Shown one piece after another: positions 12,663-24,572 of a DNA stretch of 64,000 nt (positions are counted from its first letter, which is position 1; every line of letters begins with the position of its first letter). The stretch spans positions 15,363,553-15,427,552 of the forward strand of contig JASFXZ010000009.1 in the NCBI GenBank assembly GCA_032209605.1, given 5' to 3'. This DNA is from Mactromeris polynyma (Eukaryota; Mollusca; Bivalvia; Venerida; Mactridae). A program made the position numbers and the translations under genes. The notes below the pieces were generated by a model. That model did no database searches and was not told the DNA's origin. It saw only the letters and a list, made by a program, of their open reading frames with translations.

Positions 12663-13000
12663 GGTGGCCCTGTGGCTCAGTGGTTAACGCTGCTAACTAC
12701 GAATCCGAAGGTCGTGGGTTCAATCCCTCTTCTCGCCGGATAAAACAGAAATACTGTTCAGCGTTTCCCACCTAACATAGTACTGGCATGTAACCAGGAA
12801 AGTACTTGGTAGATTCCAGGAAAGTACTGATTAGATGCCAGGAAAAGGGTAACTGTACGATGGGCTTCAAAAAGTGTCTGTTTGACCTATACTGCTCTAC
12901 TGGCAGGTATTTCCCCCTTCGGGTTAAAAAGTCTATTTATGGTGTACGGGGAACATACCGGGTCAACCAAAATACCATAAAGTGCATCAGTATAAAAAAA
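12663..13000 (+). mobile_element. tRNA-derived SINE
   Basis: The head has a box A (TGTGGCTCAGTGGTTAACG) and box B (GGGTTCAATCCC) at tRNA-like spacing. The body contains AGTACTGGCATGTAACCAGG, similar to the bodies of the SINEs at 26.3 and 45.1 kb, and a CCAGGAAAGTACT segment repeated two to three times. The 3' limit is approximate. Confidence 0.65.
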
Positions 13001-13096
13001 TGTGCGTGGCGACGGGCGACCTCATGAACACATAATACACAGTTGAGTCTCAAATGCCGGAAGAGGGAGGAGTGTAGTGGTGTGGGAATAGGCAGC

Positions 13097-13400
13097 GACC
13101 AGGTAAGCTCAGTCGATAGACTGCCATACTATGATTTAGGCGGTCTTTGGTTCAGTCCCATATTGTCAGGCCATTTAATGAGGAATTTAAGCTTCTGGCA
13201 AGCACCAGTACACATTTGTTAAATATATTTGATACTTGTGTTGGACATAATTATGTTGAATTTGATTGCCAAGTCTGCATTTGTTAGATACAGTAGAATT
13301 TTCATTAGCTTTCAAAAATAGCTGGTCACCCGAACAAATCCGACCTACAGGCACATCAGCCGCCTCCAACCTCTGGTCAGCTTAGGTCGCCCTCGTCAGC
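13097..13400 (+). mobile_element. tRNA-derived SINE-like insertion
   Basis: GGTAAGCTCAGTCGATAGAC resembles a box A and TTTGGTTCAGTCCC a box B. It is directly downstream of another SINE. Body and end are poorly defined. Confidence 0.45.
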
Positions 13401-14059
13401 GGAGTGAATGCAAATATGGATGGGATGTATCCGGGGTGCTCTGGGTTATCAGACGGATGTCCTGAAGTATATAAATTTGATGCATAATTATACCAACATG
13501 AAAGGTTATGATATAAATTTATATATAAGGTAGTCAGTGCTATTATTTATACTTTTAATATACCGTAAGCATAAATATTTATTTATTAATATCATTCAAC
13601 GTTCATCCAAATACCTAAATTTTCAGAAGAATTTCATATTATGTGAGATGCCACTGACACTCGTGTGTGACAACTGGAACATACGATAACGGTCCCTGGT
13701 GACAATGACTCTTCCGTCCATGCACATTCATACACCACTGCACAATTAATTTATTCAAATTATTGATATTTATGGAATAAAATGATATTTTGGTAATAAA
13801 TTACCTCCAATAGAGTTTTGTAAACATGTCCTATCATACGGTTTCGATTCCCATGTCTTAAACGGGTCATCAAGACTCGTTCTCTTCATTGCCTGAATCC
13901 ATCGCTGGGGCCGTGCACCATCAGTTGGAAACCGGTGAAATTTTATCAATTAATTATTTTTACCCCTATTTGTACAATCTACTGCATTGCAAACTAACCA
14001 TCGCGTGTTTGTTTACGAATGTCAGTTAAAAATAGCGCATTCACGCCCCATTGACAGTT
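13401..14059. other. Non-coding AT-rich stretch
   Basis: Nothing recognised. Confidence 0.35.
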
Positions 14060-14192
14060 AACAATAAAAAATTTACGCTCTGTTTACATTGGCGGCGGAG
14101 TCGTTTTTTGCCCCCCAGTGTATATTTAGATCGGATAGCAGGTGCGCGTGACGTCATGCATCAACGTGTCTATACAATATTTGATTGGTCTT
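14060..14192 (-). repeat. Dispersed repeat, copy B (inverted partner of 9645-9790)
   Basis: Reverse complement carries the same ordered words as copy A. Outside these blocks the two flanks do not align by eye. Confidence 0.55.
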
Positions 14193-14409
14193 AAATATAG
14201 GTCAAAATCAATATTATACAACTACGCCGAAAAATACATACATGTTGATACGGACGTGTAAAGTAACCAGTTGAACAAATGACGTCATCACTGAGCCAAA
14301 ATGTCGAAAAATTTCCAGCAGAAGTTGAGCGTTTTCAGAAATCGTGTCCAATAAATTCAGTAAGTTACGAGCACTGATACAATATCCTATATATGACACA
14401 GAAGTAAAT

Positions 14410-14424
14410 CCCCCCCCCCCCCCC
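14410..14424 (+). repeat. C homopolymer, 15 nt
   Basis: Uninterrupted C run; length is likely uncertain in any assembly. Similar C runs are at 22289-22300 (12) and 49932-49951 (20). Confidence 0.9.
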
Positions 14425-15845
14425 TATAGTCAAACCTCTGTGCCACACACCTACCAGTGCTGAGTGGCGGATATATCTGTGACGACAGGTTCGTCTGTAT
14501 TTCAGAATATACTGATCATGGTTTTATATTTAACATGAGAAGGAATCTTATCATATGTATACCCGCTGTGCAATATAAGTTCATATGATATAATACTGAA
14601 GAGTAAGACAATACACAAAATCTTACTTTGATGCAGATTCTGGGTTGGATAGAAGATCATTGTACCGCGAAAGTTATTGGTAAAAATCAATATAATATAT
14701 TTTGAATTAAGCGATTTTTTTAACTTTTAAGGTAAGACCACTCTTATACGCATAATCAAGAATCTTAACCAAACTGTTTTCTTGAGTTTCTTGATCACAT
14801 GAGACAACTTAATGCAAAATATTACAAAGTTTTACCGTGCCGTTTTAAAGATTTTCAAGTTTTAAGATTGAACCGACTTGCTTTGAGGGGTCACAAATTC
14901 CACTCATGTTCTTCATGCATAAACTTTTTTTTAGTTCAAAATGAGCCTATTTTATCATTTGTTTTTTAAGAAACTGCTAGCGATATCATAAGGAAAAATA
15001 ATCGAAAACAATATGTTCTGTAAAATATATAGGTGGTACTTCATATGCATACACCCTCCTGTAAATCACACAATTTTTAAGTCACAATAAGAAATACCAA
15101 TTTTCAAGGTAGCATATTCATATATAATTACGTAAGCACTCTAACAAAATGGAAATACAAATTGTCCTCAACATCTCTGTTACAAAATATAACAAAATGA
15201 AGAAAAAAATTACCGACCAGGGGGCGATAATTTTGTTTTTATCAGTTTATATAGATGAAAATATCGGTTGGTCGTCTGCACTAATGGCCTGTATTCAACT
15301 GTTAAATAAACAACGCTACATGGAAATTAAAAGTGAAATCTTGCTTCAATGCACGTAAAAGAAGGAGGCTTTAACTTCTGTACACAGGAAACCTCAATTA
15401 AGGATGTAATCACGATGTAATTACCTCACTTTGATGAAAAATGAGTAGTCGTCTGTCAGTATTTATACATCAACAAAACTAAACGTTTACAACAGGTCTC
15501 CAATTTCGACAAATCACTACGCTAACAACTTATGAAATATTCATTTCAATCTAATTGTACGCAAATAGCTGTGATTGCTTCGACAATTACCAGGCTCGGT
15601 TTATCGACGCCATATTCAATTCATTGTCGTCTGCTACTATCACATGATCATCAGATGTAATTATCGTCAAATATGGAAATATTTCCAATTTAGTTTATAT
15701 ATTCAGACGATATTCAGCAAAAGCAGATTGTATATTTATAATTGTAAGCGGTACAAATATCATGTGTTGTTATATTCTATGGAGACGTATACGAACCCAA
15801 TTATGTAAAATATAAAGATACGTTTTTTTTATATAATATTTAGGG
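14425..15845. other. Non-coding AT-rich stretch
   Basis: Short frames at 14502-14690 (minus), 15149-15358 and 15575-15808 resemble nothing known. Confidence 0.35.
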
Positions 15846-15939
15846 TATTAATTACATAAATACATACGCGTTAAAGTAGCACTTACAAGATAAATATAGT
15901 TAGTTCTACTTTAACGTGTATATATTTATTAAATTAATA
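15846..15939. repeat. Near-perfect 94-nt hairpin
   Basis: Two 34-nt arms match at 30 of 34 positions (inner arm ACGTTAAAGTAG type) around a 26-nt loop. The size fits either a small palindromic MITE or a hairpin RNA; nothing else distinguishes them. Confidence 0.6.
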
Positions 15940-17013
15940 CATTAAAAATATGGAAAAAATGTTGATTTATACAGCCATACATATATATATATATATATAT
16001 ATATGACAAGTTTCTAGTTAGGCACCTTTAAGTCTGAAACTCAGACTTAGATTTTAAATTTGCAAAAATTATATAAACCGTCATTTTCTTTTCATTAAGT
16101 CTAAAATAATGAAATTTTGTCTGAATAATTGTTGTTACCCTATTAACACATATGTCATATTTTATTAAAATCTATACTGTTATTACAACGTAGGAGCAAA
16201 TAGAACATTTAACATAGATATTTATTATTTATGCAACCTTTATATGGATAAATGTACACGTGTTTATATTTTCTGGTATAGAACGGTATTCTCGGTTACT
16301 GTCTTATTACTGTCAAATGAAATGAATATTTTGAATTATTCGTGATATTATTGTAGTCAGTTCAGTCCATGTACGATTCAATCATCTGCTTAGATAACCT
16401 AGGACGGGAAGTTGTGTGTCTCATGTGAGATGTTTTCAGATGTGACCATGTGATGAACCTCTCCCTATGTGGCAAGCATCATACCACACTTGTCTACACA
16501 CCATCATGTCATTATATATATTAGTATACATGTAGAATGGATAAATCTTCATTTGAACCTTCTAGATCTAAACGGAACCCACGACAATAAATTTATAAGA
16601 ATCATTTTCCTCTTCCATTATTCATCTTGTCGTTCGAGACATTGTATAGTACGGCAAGATCTGAAGGCACACTAACATTGAGAACACGTCATTGGTTTGT
16701 TCAGTCCATTGCAGGGTAGTACATTGGTCATGATCATATAGGCGCATTTTCTGTTTTTGAAAACGAACATAAAAAATGCATACATATCAAATCAGTGTCT
16801 TTATTACATAGCGTAAGAATCTCAACGCGAACTATCCGGGTTCGAATCTCGACAGTCGTATTTTTTTCAAATTATTTTTAGCGTGAAAGTATCATGATTT
16901 CCACGGAATATTTGTGGGTGTATCGCAGTAAACTAGATAAATGTGTGTAAACATAAAACTATTTGCTAGAAAAGATGGAAAAGCGTTTCGTGTTTTCGCA
17001 GCAAGGCAGATAG
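15940..17013. other. Non-coding; possible isolated box B near 16,840
   Basis: GGGTTCGAATCTC at about 16,838-16,850 looks like a tRNA box B, but no convincing box A precedes it; possibly a degraded SINE. Otherwise nothing recognised. Confidence 0.3.
15979..16004. repeat. (AT)n microsatellite
   Basis: About 13 perfect AT dinucleotides. Confidence 0.9.
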
Positions 17014-17447
17014 ATAGTTTCAAACGTTCACGACTTCTGTGTACAGTATGCATCTATGAAGCAGCCTGTGATTCCATTGTCTTGCCCAAGAAAAATAACT
17101 GCTGCAATGACTGGGGTGTCAGAAAGGACGGAATCGCGGATTGAATGGACAGCAGTTAAAAAAGGTTCAAGAAAAACTAGAAGTAACAGGATATCATTGG
17201 ATTCTTTTGATCTCGCTGTTGTTCGCAGAACAGTAAATGCTGTGATATTAAACAAGATTCATTAGCTAACGGTGAAAACTATTCTTGTTGAACTCAGTAA
17301 TTAAAGAAAGGATACATTTTCCTGGTCGGAAACAGAATACTGAAGGAAATGGGGTTTCGTAGGAAGAAATGTGTGGACAACCGAAAACTGCTGATAGAAA
17401 GGAGCGATATTGTTCACCACATGATACGGTATTTGAAGCCATGCTGA
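17014..17447 (+). pseudogene. Tc1/mariner-like (DDE_3-type) transposase relic
   Basis: Frame one, 17014-17262, gives PVIPLSCPRKITAAMTGVSE and then LDSFDLAVVRRTVNAVI, matching the helix-turn-helix start (GVSERT) and the LDDFDLAVIRRTV-type linker of a common animal IS630/Tc1-like transposase family. A stop at 17263-17265 and a +2 shift follow. The second frame, 17307-17444, gives ILKEMGFRRKKCVDNRKLLI then ERSDIVHHMIRYLK, the conserved segment preceding the catalytic domain. The DDE/D region is absent; downstream DNA is AT-rich and unrelated. Family assignment is by remembered motifs. It is a dead fragment. Confidence 0.7.
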
Positions 17448-17934
17448 ACTATAGCAATATTTTCCATTCGAGTTTGCTTTGCCTATTAAATTGTTTTGAT
17501 TGTTCAAATAAAACGAATGTATATATGATAACAAAAAGAAAAGAATATGAACGGAAATAAAAATATAACTTAATAATTTACGTATAGAAGGAATAAATTA
17601 CGAAATAAATATTTCTAGAAGTATAAAATAGTTTATCAAAGTGAATAAAAAACAACACATGCGAGGCTATACACAGTAATATCTGGATTGCTAAGCGAAA
17701 ACATACCTAATTGGGCTATAGAGGCACACAAAACTATATACCTGAATAATTGTTCATATTTCGAAAAGGTTGTACAACCCAAGCGCTTATTGACGGAGAC
17801 TTTAAATAAACACCCCTTTTTATGCAAAGTGAAACCGTCGGCTAATTTACATAAGTAAATATAATTGTGTCATCATATCTTGGCCGCACTATAACACACC
17901 TTATTTAAACGAACAAACCGACTAACAGAATACA

Positions 17935-18460
17935 GTGACCCACATACTGACTAGAGTGACCCACATACTGACTAGTGTGACCCACATATACAGTACAGTG
18001 ACCCACTTACTGACTAGAGTGACCAACATACTGACTAGAGAGACCCACATACTGACAAGAGTGACCCACATACTGACTAGTGTGACCCACATATACAGTA
18101 CAGTGACCAACATACTGACTAGAAGGACCCACATATACAGTACAGTGACCCACATACTGACTGGAGAGACCCACATACTGACAAGAGTGACCCACATACT
18201 GACTAATGTGACCCACATATACAGTACAGTGACCCACATACGGACTAGAGTGACTCACATATACAGTACAGTGACCCACATACTGACTAGTGTGACACAC
18301 ATATACGGTACAGTGACCCACATACTGACTAGAGTGACCCGCATAAAGAGAACAGTGACCAATTCACCGACTAGTGTGACCTACATACTGACTGAAGTGT
18401 GACCAATATACTGACTTAAGTGTGACCCACATATTGACTAGTGTGCTCCACATACTTACG
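17935..18460. repeat. Minisatellite, 21-bp unit, about 25 copies
   Basis: Two interspersed unit types, GTGACCCACATACTGACTAG and GTGACCCACATATACAGTAC (plus one base), both 21 bp. Degenerate at the right end. The divisible-by-three unit opens frames on both strands (105, 155 and 104 codons), not called as genes. Confidence 0.95.
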
Positions 18461-19412
18461 AAATTGACTCACGTCATATCATAAGGCATAATTAATAAAT
18501 AATTAAAAGTTCGTTTATTTGTTCGTTCGTTCTTTCCTTCCCTCATTCCTCTTATTATTTGATTCATATTATGGCTATTGTATTGTACACCTATATATCG
18601 AAATAGATATAGTCTGATATTGTTCCACTTTGCATTGGTTGATGTAAACCCTCCTAATTGAATTTTTTTATTGCAAACTAAATTATTTGCTGTTATGCAA
18701 GTATATAATCGCCCCATAGTGGTATGCTTGATTTATGGAAATATGAATCCATTTTAAGGAAACACGACCCAGTAATCATTACAGACTGGTATTTCTGCCA
18801 CGTGCATGCTTTATAGTGAGTTAAATAATAAATGGCGTGCCCGTCTATTATAAACCATCTACTTTGTTAAATATATTTGGGCTCTTTTAAGTCCACTAAT
18901 CTACCAAACAATTCCAGACAAATTTCAATATGGAATGATTATTACCATTATATCCGAGGATACCCGATTGCTATCCAAAATGGCGTTGTTATATTGCTGT
19001 ATCTAGAATCGAATGGACTCGCGCGCCATTCCAGGCACCAATATATTAAATTACAGTGATTAGTGTCAGCTATTATGGATAAATACATCAGATTATCGAG
19101 ATTAGAGAGCGCTTTTGTGACACTGACGCCAGTAAAAATCTCAACAGAGTTTGATGCAGCCGAAAATATATGAAGTAAATTGTATATTAAATTTGTCTAT
19201 CATTATTCTAATATTTAACAGATAATTTTCTGTGAAGCGTTTCTGGTATAAAATATAATGTTATTATTCTGCATTCCCATAAAAATCCAGGAAGCAAATT
19301 TTCTGCCCCATTTTTTTCAGTTTACGACAATCCAATTGTTTGATTTATTACAGGATCGGCACAAGAATTATTCCGTTGATTGAAATGAAATGTGATGTCA
19401 CTGTCCCTGAGA
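18461..19412. other. Non-coding AT-rich stretch
   Basis: Nothing recognised. Confidence 0.35.
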
Positions 19413-19541
19413 GAGAAATCAACGTCATACGATATCGTACACATGTACGACTACTGAGAAATCAACGACACACGATATCGTACACATGTACGACTACTGA
19501 GAAATCAACGACACACGATATCGTACGCATGTACGACTATT
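19413..19541. repeat. Tandem repeat, 43-bp unit, three copies
   Basis: Units start at 19413, 19456 and 19499. Each carries the palindrome ACGATATCGT and the inverted pair CGTAC(ACAT)GTACG. Confidence 0.95.
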
Positions 19542-20489
19542 GACAACAGCTTACGGTTATCGTAAAGTCACGGCCTCTAGAAAAAACGTCTTAAATCGTA
19601 TCCCGAAATGGACATTGGTTGCTGAACAAGGGAGATAAGAACGTCTGGGTATCTTCCGCTTACGATTGTATCACTCGTTCATTTATCAGTGACACACAGA
19701 TTTGATTATATCGGTCGTACAATTAGATCGCATGAGCGATACACCTTAACGTATTTTAATCTAGGCTCGCAGAAATTGTTATTCAATTGATAAAATACAT
19801 ATGATATTAAAGGTGATTTATTTCTGACTCCAATCTCTTACTTTAACAGACCCGTGTGGGCAATAAGAAACATCATTGAACATACAATCGAGTTCCAAAA
19901 CATTTGACCTCCGGCCTTCCAGTCGATTTATTTGTTTTTATCTTTACAACTAACTCCGGACTCTTTAAAAGTGTTAACAGAAGTGGTTCAAATCTGCTTA
20001 TCCACTTATAATATTCATAAAAGAATGTTTATTTTTCTCACGTATGTTGTACATAAATACCGCGCACAATCACTACACGTGAATAATGACCCCATATTTA
20101 TAACTTGGATTGACATTGAAAGACATCAGTATGTATTCCATGAAACAGACAACTTTGAATGTGTTTTTTAAATGGAGTGCGTCTGTCCACAAGGACTAAC
20201 CTTGAAGTAACAAGCACATCGATAATTCAAGACGTTTAATATGATATGTTATGATAATTTTAAATGTTTTCCATTCCCCCCAGCTACCTATATTGTATAC
20301 ATATCAATATTTTTCAACATGGTGTCTTAATAATACTAATTATATATCTACAGAGTTAGTTTAAACTTTATTGTTTTACATCGATCGTGAAACAAGTTTT
20401 TAGTTCATATTATATAAATGACCTTGATGACCGCCTCCAATGTTTCTGACTAGTATTCCTGTTCAGATATTGTGACAAACACAGAATAA
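19542..20489. other. Non-coding AT-rich stretch
   Basis: A 79-codon frame at 19932-20171 has no recognisable similarity. Confidence 0.35.
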
Positions 20490-20575
20490 TGTCGTCACCG
20501 GCGAGACGGGAACCCACGGGGGTTCAAACCTGGAGTCCGGTCCTCTATCCCTGTCACTAAGCCCCTATCACTGTA
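20490..20575 (-). mobile_element. tRNA-derived SINE head, minus strand
   Basis: Reverse complement reads GATAGGGGCTTAGTGACAGG, then GGTTTGAACCCCC, i.e. box A and box B at plausible spacing. The body to the left is not clearly bounded. Confidence 0.5.
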
Positions 20576-21184
20576 CAAAATGTATATGTATAATTATGAA
20601 AGTAATGAAAGTACATGGAGTATGAAACAAAATACATGTATATACATGAATAGAAATAAGGATAAAAATATAACCGTACGATACAATATCGAGGTTGTCA
20701 CTCTCAATGTTTTAAAGGTAAGTCATTCTTTGGCGATTCTTGGTTAACATGATATGATAGATTAGTTCATGTCAATTGTACGCATTATCAAAATGTACAA
20801 GTAAAATAATCTCATTTCTACACGATATTATTGTTTTCTAGCATTCAACAATTGATCTTGAATTTAAAGGTCAGACTTTAAGGGCTTGAGAAATGTTTTC
20901 CATGAAACGTTAAGCATATTTATAAACCTAACAAAAATTGTCACTCTGAAAAAGAAGGATCAGTTTGAGTCAACCTTCACTATGGGACAATAATCTGCAG
21001 CAAAATACGGTAAAACCATCAATATATGATACCTTTGACACGTTGAATTAGTCAAAGACTCAAACCCACTGATTCAAATAAACACTCGATTGTGTTTGCC
21101 TCAAGTTATAGATGCATATAAGTTATCTTCGTGGTCCAATATAATTCTAATAATCGATTGATAACTGTAAAAAGTAAAGTGTTT

Positions 21185-21420
21185 ATTTATTATTGTGTCA
21201 CCCCTATTTTGAGGGCCAGCCATTTCTGACTAATGAGACACTTACTTTCTGAGCACATTAACTCCCGATTCCTATCATTTAATGCCAGGCACCCGGCAGG
21301 TAGGCACACGGTAACCACGGCTCACCAACCGGCCATATCAGAACGGACCCCTACCAGGATTCCAATTTTTGACCTCCCTCTCCCAAGGCGGATGCCTTAA
21401 CCACTCGGCCACGGGAGACG
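21185..21420 (-). mobile_element. tRNA-derived SINE, minus strand
   Basis: Reverse complement starts GTCTCCCGTGGCCGAGTGGT then TAAGGCATCCGCCTTGGGAG, a very tRNA-like box A and anticodon region; box B is decayed (TTGGAATCC). An AT-rich tail lies at the left end. The translation RGRVVKASALGEGG seen on the minus strand is a typical by-product of such SINE heads. Confidence 0.65.
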
Positions 21421-22824
21421 GTATTTACGATACTATAACTATGAATGGACTTGAACATGGATAGATTCAAATAAACAGGAAAGGTTGCTAACACATCAGT
21501 ATGAATCCCCAAATTTTCTCGCCTGATAGGAATTGACTTTAAGTATGGTGAACTAGACATCTGCTTAAAATCATGTACCGGGCCCCCAAGGGAGAGTTTG
21601 TCTATGAGAAATGACATTATCGTGTGTTAAATACTTGGCTTCTGTGTTCACCGTCCCCTCCTGTCTAATATTTCATAAAATCCTGATTTTAAATGCCGTG
21701 TACCATGTTTATATCAACTCAACTCAACAATATCTCTGTACTGCAATAAAATACACCGTCCAAGAATCTTCATGAAAGATTAGCTACGCTACATACTGTC
21801 TTAACACAGATCATTCTCCCTACCGACCAACAAATATACTACTAACCTATGATGATAATGGGACGACACACACAGCTGGTATCATGGGTTTGCCCAATGT
21901 TTGGGCACAAACTTCTGTCACCTTGCATTGATAAAGTTTGATATAAATATGTCTTAAATGGGCTTCTTTATCTCGAGTGGATTTCAAAATTTAACACGTG
22001 GAAAATATACACCAACGAAAACCCTTATACAATTGCCAAAATAGAAAATTAGGGGTCACGGACCTTTTATAGAGTAAGATTTAGAGGATTAGGCTAATGG
22101 CTTGATGTCACATACTACTATTTTATGTGCAAACCACGTATTTGCGTACGTCTTATCAGGATCTCAAGTCATAAACTGCCCGTAAGTTTGTGAAAGTTGA
22201 GTTTGTAGCAACGATGATATTTTCGTATCAAGCGAACAAACCGACAGATTTGAAACAAGAGATAAGTTGTCTTCAAGTAGGTTTGAGACCCCCCCCCCCC
22301 TTCAAATTCGACACATGCGGAGAATGAATGACGGTTTTATATAATGTGTCATCATGTATTCACACATAAGTTACCTCGGTTCAGGGACAAATTAGGTTGA
22401 AAGTGGAATAATTGGTTTAAGAAATGTATAATGTAGGAACTCCACGTCGTTTGATCATCTTCTATCTCCACGTTAAAATCACAGTAAAATTTATTGAAAA
22501 CTGGCCTCAGTTTTTTGTAAATTAGATATTTAAAGAATCTTTGATAAACAAGTAAACTGAATGAGTTACTGAATGTAGATGGAAATGGTTTCATATTTCA
22601 GATTAATCTGCTTTTTAAAAATTTCTGTCGACGTTTTCCCATTAAACTTTCAATTGTGTTCGGTAATTTCGAAAAAATGATAATTTGTATTTGTATACAG
22701 TTATTTAAAGGTATTTACTGAACAGATTAGCAGACTTACAAAAACACCTTAACGATGATATAATTTTAATGCCCTTACGGTCAATTGAACCAACTGTATT
22801 ATGGATTTCACTTGTTCTGTATAT
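21421..22824. other. Non-coding AT-rich stretch
   Basis: No gene or repeat recognised, apart from a C run at 22289-22300. Confidence 0.35.
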
Positions 22825-22825
22825 G

Positions 22826-23125
22826 TTTGTTTGTTTGTTTGTTTGTATTTGCGTTTATTTATCGTCGCCACCGGTTTCCCAAATGGGCGACGTCTCCGGA
22901 AGAACTTTAGATTTTTGGAGGATAGTGCATGACACAGAAGATGCCCCAGTTCTAGAAGCACACCTGGTTCTTTTAAGTGCCCGATGTAAAGAATCGTATA
23001 CGGGACCTCGGTTTTTCGAAGTCCGAAAGACTGTTAGTACTATCAGTGGTGGAGCGAGGAATCGAACCTGCGATCCATGGATTACTAGTCCAGTGCGTGA
23101 CGGCCACTGGACCACGGATCCGCTC
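22826..23125 (-). mobile_element. Full-length tRNA-derived SINE, minus strand
   Basis: On the minus strand: head GGATCCGTGGTCCAGTGGCC with box B AGGTTCGATTCCTCGC, a body with conserved ACGGGACCTCGGTTTTT and TCCGAAAGAC-type words (seen on the plus strand), and a (CAAA)n 3' tail (plus-strand TTTG repeats, 22826-22848). The T-stem has two mismatches, so this is not a functional tRNA gene. Confidence 0.75.
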
Positions 23126-23299
23126 TCTGTACATGTTACAACATATGTGTTATATATATCCCTCTGTATTCATATATAGCAACAAACACTACACTCTCTG
23201 TTCATCCTAAGCGTAACTGGGCAGTGTTGTTTGTGAATGTTGTATAATGAATATTCCCAGTGAAAAACAACATTAATTAATGTTAAGTACTGTGTATAT

Positions 23300-23382
23300 T
23301 AGTCATCGGTTAATCGATCAGATTTGCCAATCGATTAATCGGCATAATCAGATAATCTTAATCGATGCGATTAATCGACATA
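23300..23382. repeat. Palindromic AATCGATTAATCG cluster, possible hAT terminus
   Basis: Three TTAATCGAT/ATCGATTAA-type palindromes within 80 bp resemble the subterminal palindromes of some hAT ends. No matching opposite end was found in the window. Confidence 0.35.
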
Positions 23383-23718
23383 ATGGCATGGTCGGCTATG
23401 TCCTTTGAAGATTGAGAAGCGTGCCTTTCAGCAGACAAAATACATTATGTAACTGTTAATTTTTTCAACATACAAATCAATCTGACTATTAACTTGTCAC
23501 AAAAGGGACATGAATTTCGAACTAAATTTAAACTCTTGTATTATTTACGTATGTCAAGACATCCACATTACCAGTAAAGTTTCAAGATTTTATTCATAAT
23601 TTTCCAATTCAACCCCAGTAATTAACCGACTGGCGGAAAATGAAGTTGCCGATTGCAAAATTGCAAAACTCACGCCGATTACTCTGATCACGTTTCGCCG
23701 GTAGTCGGCCCGTTGCTA

Positions 23719-23822
23719 GTATATGTATGTATATATTAATCGTTGCTAGTATATGTATGTATATATTAATCTGACATGTGCTCCTGTCGGCCCATTGCTG
23801 GTATATATATGTATATATTAAT
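23719..23822. repeat. Short tandem repeat, three imperfect copies
   Basis: GTTGCTAGTATATGTATGTA-type segments: two near-identical copies and a third diverged one separated by TCTGACATGTGCTC. Confidence 0.7.
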
Positions 23823-24572
23823 CTGACCTGTGCTCATGGGTTAAACCTGTTGGAAATGGCTCGGGAACAATCCGACTGATTGGATTATATGTGCATTACG
23901 TAGCAAAAAACTTTCTACATTAATATTCATCTTTTTATTCTTTTTATTTTTATGTTTCCAGTGGTGTATAGACAATCAGGATTTAGATATACAATATAAT
24001 GGGAACGTCTGATACGGCTGCTATCACCTACAAAAGATTCGGCGCCATCACTGATTGATCAAACTGGGCGATAAAAGAAATCCGGACCAGTATGCCGACT
24101 GAACGTTTTTTATACCGCGCCAAGGTGATCGGGCGTAATCTGGTAAAAAACATTCATTTTGATTCATTTTGACTCGCTAATCTTAAGATTAACTTCGACT
24201 AAAGTCGACCTGGCTGGTATTCTTCTCATTGAGACACTGAAATAGATTTAGAAATAAAACGCCAGGGTAAGACCTGGTACAGTCTGACGGAAACGAAAAT
24301 AATTGGGCTATAATAAATGTTGTTTTTCTCAAAGTACACCGAAGACACCATGTCTAGTCAGTAATCCAGTCATCTGGCCGAACTATCCAGTATAATGTAA
24401 TTATTATGTTTCAGATACAGAGTGTTTTATGTTGTAATAGTCATTACAGCGCTGGGGGATATATGTTCTGTGATAGAAGTTTATCAACTGTAAACGTGTG
24501 CGATATTGATATTTATTTTGTTGTTTGTTTGAGTTTTGTTCCAGGATATTTAGCGAAATTTTGAAGTTTGAA
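23823..24572. other. Non-coding AT-rich stretch
   Basis: Nothing recognised. Confidence 0.35.

Noticed and set aside
23040..23125. Functional tRNA gene on the minus strand
   Set aside because: Boxes A and B are good but the T-stem has two mismatches, and the segment continues into a SINE body with a (CAAA)n tail.
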